Part shown: positions 61,823 through 64,000 of the stretch, one piece after another
How the letters are laid out: each line of letters starts with the position of its first letter
Position numbering within the stretch: the first letter of the stretch is position 1
From: Mucilaginibacter aurantiaciroseus
GTDB lineage: Bacteria; Bacteroidota; Bacteroidia; Sphingobacteriales; Sphingobacteriaceae
NCBI RefSeq assembly: GCF_024055595.1
Contig: NZ_JAMXOF010000002.1
Span: 620,001 to 684,000 of the forward strand
Length of the DNA: 64,000 nucleotides
Direction: 5' to 3'
Translations under genes and position numbers: made by a program
Notes under the pieces: generated by a model
Seen by the model: only the letters and a program-made list of their open reading frames with translations
Database searches by the model: none
Told to the model about the DNA's origin: nothing

Positions 61823-62596
61823 ATGAATATATTATATAACATTCCTTCGTGGTTAATTGCATTGATTATGATCGCGTTAATGATAGCTACAAATGCGATT
61901 GGCTATTATTTTAAGAAGCAAAATCACAAAAAAGACCCAATCGCTGCAAAAGCAGGGCTAGGGCCAGTAGAAGGTTCTTTATTAGGGTTACTAGCGCTGT
62001 TACTATCATTTACTTTTAGTATTTCTGCTGGTAAAAACGATCAGCGAAGGCAATTGATCACAGAGGAAGCAAATGATATTGGTACCGTAATCTTAAGAAC
62101 AGATCTCTATCCAGACAGTGCAAGATTGATGTTACGCGATTTATTGTCAACTTATATTAATGAAAGAATGGCTTACTACGCTGCAAACGATGATAATAAA
62201 ATTATCATCAGCTTAAAAAAATCGAATACAACAAGTGCGCTGCTTTGGGGAATAGTAAGTGAACTCGCTCAAGATCCAAGTAATACTTTGCGCTCTCAAC
62301 AAATGATACCTGCGTTAAATGCAATGATTGATATCGTTAGCACTAGAGACGCAGAAAGAAAAGCACACGTACCAGAATCGATCATCTGGTTGTTGTTTAC
62401 TTTAACTTTGGCAGGGAGTTTTATCATTGGTTATGGAACAAAAGGTAAATTCAATTGGATAATGGTTTGGAGTTTTTCATTGATGACTGCTATTACAATT
62501 TATCTGATTTTAGATCTCGATAGACCACGAAGAGGTATCATTAATATGGATGAGGCACATAGTAGTATAATTGAATTAAAAAAGTTGCTCAAATAG
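61823..62596 (+). CDS. DUF4239 (bestrophin-like) membrane protein
   Basis: A 257-residue protein with four hydrophobic segments: two at the N-terminus (WLIALIMIALMIATNAIGYY, then VEGSLLGLLALLLSFTFSIS) and two near the C-terminus (IIWLLFTLTLAGSFIIGYG and the following). Between them is a polar region with RRQLITEEANDIGTVILR. The GLGPVEGSLLGLLALLL...F motif and the 2+2 topology match the DUF4239 family described as bestrophin-like. Ion-channel activity has not been assigned for the family. Confidence 0.8.
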   Translation: MNILYNIPSWLIALIMIALMIATNAIGYYFKKQNHKKDPIAAKAGLGPVEGSLLGLLALLLSFTFSISAGKNDQRRQLITEEANDIGTVILRTDLYPDSARLMLRDLLSTYINERMAYYAANDDNKIIISLKKSNTTSALLWGIVSELAQDPSNTLRSQQMIPALNAMIDIVSTRDAERKAHVPESIIWLLFTLTLAGSFIIGYGTKGKFNWIMVWSFSLMTAITIYLILDLDRPRRGIINMDEAHSSIIELKKLLK

Positions 62597-62794
62597 TAAC
62601 CAAAATATATTAGAACCAAAAAGCCCCACAATTTGTGAAGATTTTCGTGACCTCGATGGTATAAACTTGAACCAATTATTGGGGATTTGAGACTTTGAGT
62701 CGTACCATTTCTGATTTGGGGCGATATGAATGGTACAGCAAGATTTTCTATGGATTTACCAGCAAAAAAAATAATAGCGGACAACAGGGAGATA

Positions 62795-63718
62795 ATGGTA
62801 GACAGCGAGGTTGTAAGAGTAATTAAGAATACCTTTTTTGCATACTTATTGTTATGCATGTCAGTTTCGATTTTAAAAGCACAGGAAACGCAAAAGAGAG
62901 GCTTTTTAAATAGAAGTTATAGCATGGACGAACGATGGGAGTTAGACAGTGTAAATCATAAAGGACTTTTCTTGATCACTCCTTATAAACCTGTGTACAT
63001 TACAGCAGGTCGCTGGTCTAATAATCCAAATATTAAACCTATCAGCGAGAATCCGCTATTTACCCAACCTATAGCTATTAATTATAACAACTATGAAGCT
63101 AAATTTCAGTTTAGTTTTAAAATCAAAATAGCTCACAAGATTATCTGGAATCATGCCGATCTGTGGATTGCCTACACCCAAAAAGCACATTGGCAGATTT
63201 ATAATGCAAAATTATCAAGGCCTTTCCGTGAATTAAATTATGAGCCGGAAGTAATCTTAAATTTTGCTACAGATTATAAACTGTTGGGGTTGAATGGCCG
63301 GATGTTTTGAATTATATTGAACCATCAATCCAATGGTAGATCCCTTCCTCTTTCAAGAAGTTGGAATAGGATTATACTTCAGGCAGGCTTTGAACGGGAT
63401 AACTGGCAGCTTTTACTCCGGCCCTGGATAAGGTTAAAAGATGAAGAGGATGAAAACCCGGCGATATTAGACTATACTGGGCGCGGTGAAGCAGTTGTAG
63501 TATATAATAGGGGCAGGCATCAATTGTCATCAATTATTACTCATTCCTTAAAATTTAAAGATGGAGGAAGAGGTAGTATCATGTTGAGTTGGGCATTCCC
63601 TGTTATAGATAATCTCCGTGCACAACTACAGTTTTCGGACGGCTACGGGGAAACTTTGCAAGACTACAACCACAGACAAACAACATTCGGAATAAGTGTA
63701 ATATTGGTAGATTGGTAA
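62795..63718 (+). pseudogene. pldA: Outer-membrane phospholipase A1 interrupted by an in-frame TGA
   Basis: From the ATG at 62795 (or 62726) the frame gives a signal peptide (FFAYLLLCMSVSILKAQ) and PldA blocks (DLWIAYTQKAHWQIYN, FRELNYEPEVILNFATDYKL), then TGA at 63308-63310. The same frame continues immediately with LNHQSNGRSLPLSRSWNRI, which holds the catalytic His, Ser and Asn of OMPLA, and ends with the last strands (FSDGYGETLQDYNHRQTTFG) at 63718. The stop lies just upstream of the active site, so a truncated product would be inactive. A sequencing error or readthrough are the alternatives. Confidence 0.8.
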
Positions 63719-63847
63719 TAAATTTAAATGCGGAGATTTCCAGTATGGTTCTAAACACAAAAAAACCCGTTCTTTAATATTAAAGCTAAATTATCGTAAA
63801 AGGGATTTTTTTATTAATTCCTTTTAGTCCGGTAACTTCATATTTAG

Positions 63848-64000
63848 GTTCCATTATCATTGTTCCCTGTGGGCGAGCATGCTGCATTGGCTTTAAAGAA
63901 ACTACCCATTGAGTTACCTGCTGAGATTGAGGTGTCTGCAGGTTTGGCTTATACCAATTACAAGATCGAAGACCTGCCAATGGAAAATGACCAGATCGCA
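63848..64000 (+). mobile_element. Transposase fragment (IS982/IS5-like), running off the right edge
   Basis: A frame open from 63848 to the edge encodes about 50 residues with ALALKKLPIELPAEIEVSAG followed by LAYTNYKIEDLPMENDQIA. This matches the late DDE region of IS982/IS5-type transposases, which have a 'LKxLPxELP ... D/AxAYTxYxxEDL' pattern. A TAG lies directly upstream in frame and no start is visible, so the 5' part appears lost or frameshifted. The family assignment is from memory of the motif. Confidence 0.5.

Noticed and set aside
63735..63760. A third copy of the 170-bp element suggested by a GGAGATTTCC sequence
   Set aside because: Only about 15 bases resemble the element's left end and the rest does not align.
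63786..63980. A 64-residue minus-strand ORF at the right edge
   Set aside because: The plus-strand frame over the same bases matches a transposase motif better; the minus frame is most likely its shadow.

Overview
The window looks like chromosomal DNA of a Gram-negative Bacteroidota, most likely a Sphingobacteriaceae member (Mucilaginibacter/Pedobacter type). The grounds are the family content (UpxY/RfaH-like NusG paralogue, PASTA-containing FtsI, long MraY, histone-H1-like Hc1 mini-protein, META-domain lipoproteins, serine-palmitoyltransferase-like enzyme), the near absence of Shine-Dalgarno sequences, several TAnnTTTG promoter elements, and the dispersed repeats. The genus is an inference. 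No rRNA, tRNA or CRISPR array was seen.

Region 1 (1-20.8 kb, minus strand; runs off the left edge) is a surface-polysaccharide locus. It begins at 20.8 kb with an OPX-type exporter (Wza) and a tyrosine-kinase co-polymerase (Wzc), followed by a NusG/RfaH-like antiterminator. After a 128-bp leader with a strong hairpin come an AsnB-type amidotransferase, a Wzm/Wzt ABC exporter with a carbohydrate-binding tail, several GT2 and GT4 enzymes, a GT8-like and a GT10 fucosyltransferase, three methyltransferases, a hexapeptide acetyltransferase and an acyltransferase-3 membrane protein. Most genes overlap by ATGA or TAATG, so this is probably one long transcription unit. A divergent GT2 and a WecA/MraY-type phosphoglycosyltransferase (20.9-22.8 kb) probably start the repeat unit.

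Region 2 (22.8-32.7 kb) holds gap with a translationally coupled GNAT gene, pgk, an S15/CocE hydrolase, a VOC protein, small secreted proteins and lipoproteins, a secreted GH32 fructan hydrolase bracketed by long perfect inverted repeats, and purU.

Region 3 (32.7-49.2 kb) is a complete dcw division and cell-wall cluster: mraZ-rsmH-ftsL-ftsI-murE-mraY-murD-ftsW-murG-murC-ftsQ-ftsA-ftsZ. Three 10-bp MraZ boxes precede it. The first half is tightly overlapped. In the second half most gaps hold a different repetitive sequence, including an inverted-repeat cassette carrying a broken S23-type four-helix-bundle gene between murD and ftsW, and a cluster of DnaA-box-like sites before ftsZ.

Region 4 (49.3-52.2 kb) has the serine-palmitoyltransferase-like enzyme, the Hc1-like mini-protein (too short for a 60-residue cutoff) and dapA.

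Region 5 (52.2-64 kb) is accessory DNA. Two related ~170-bp elements with imperfect terminal inverted repeats and TG...CA ends (IS21-like ends or MITEs) bracket a cupredoxin gene truncated by one of them, a PQQ-type beta-propeller, a one-module A-PCP-TE NRPS-like enzyme and an SDR. To their right is visibly AT-rich DNA with META lipoproteins, a DUF4239-type membrane protein, several genes broken by in-frame stops (including a phospholipase A1) and a transposase fragment at the right edge.
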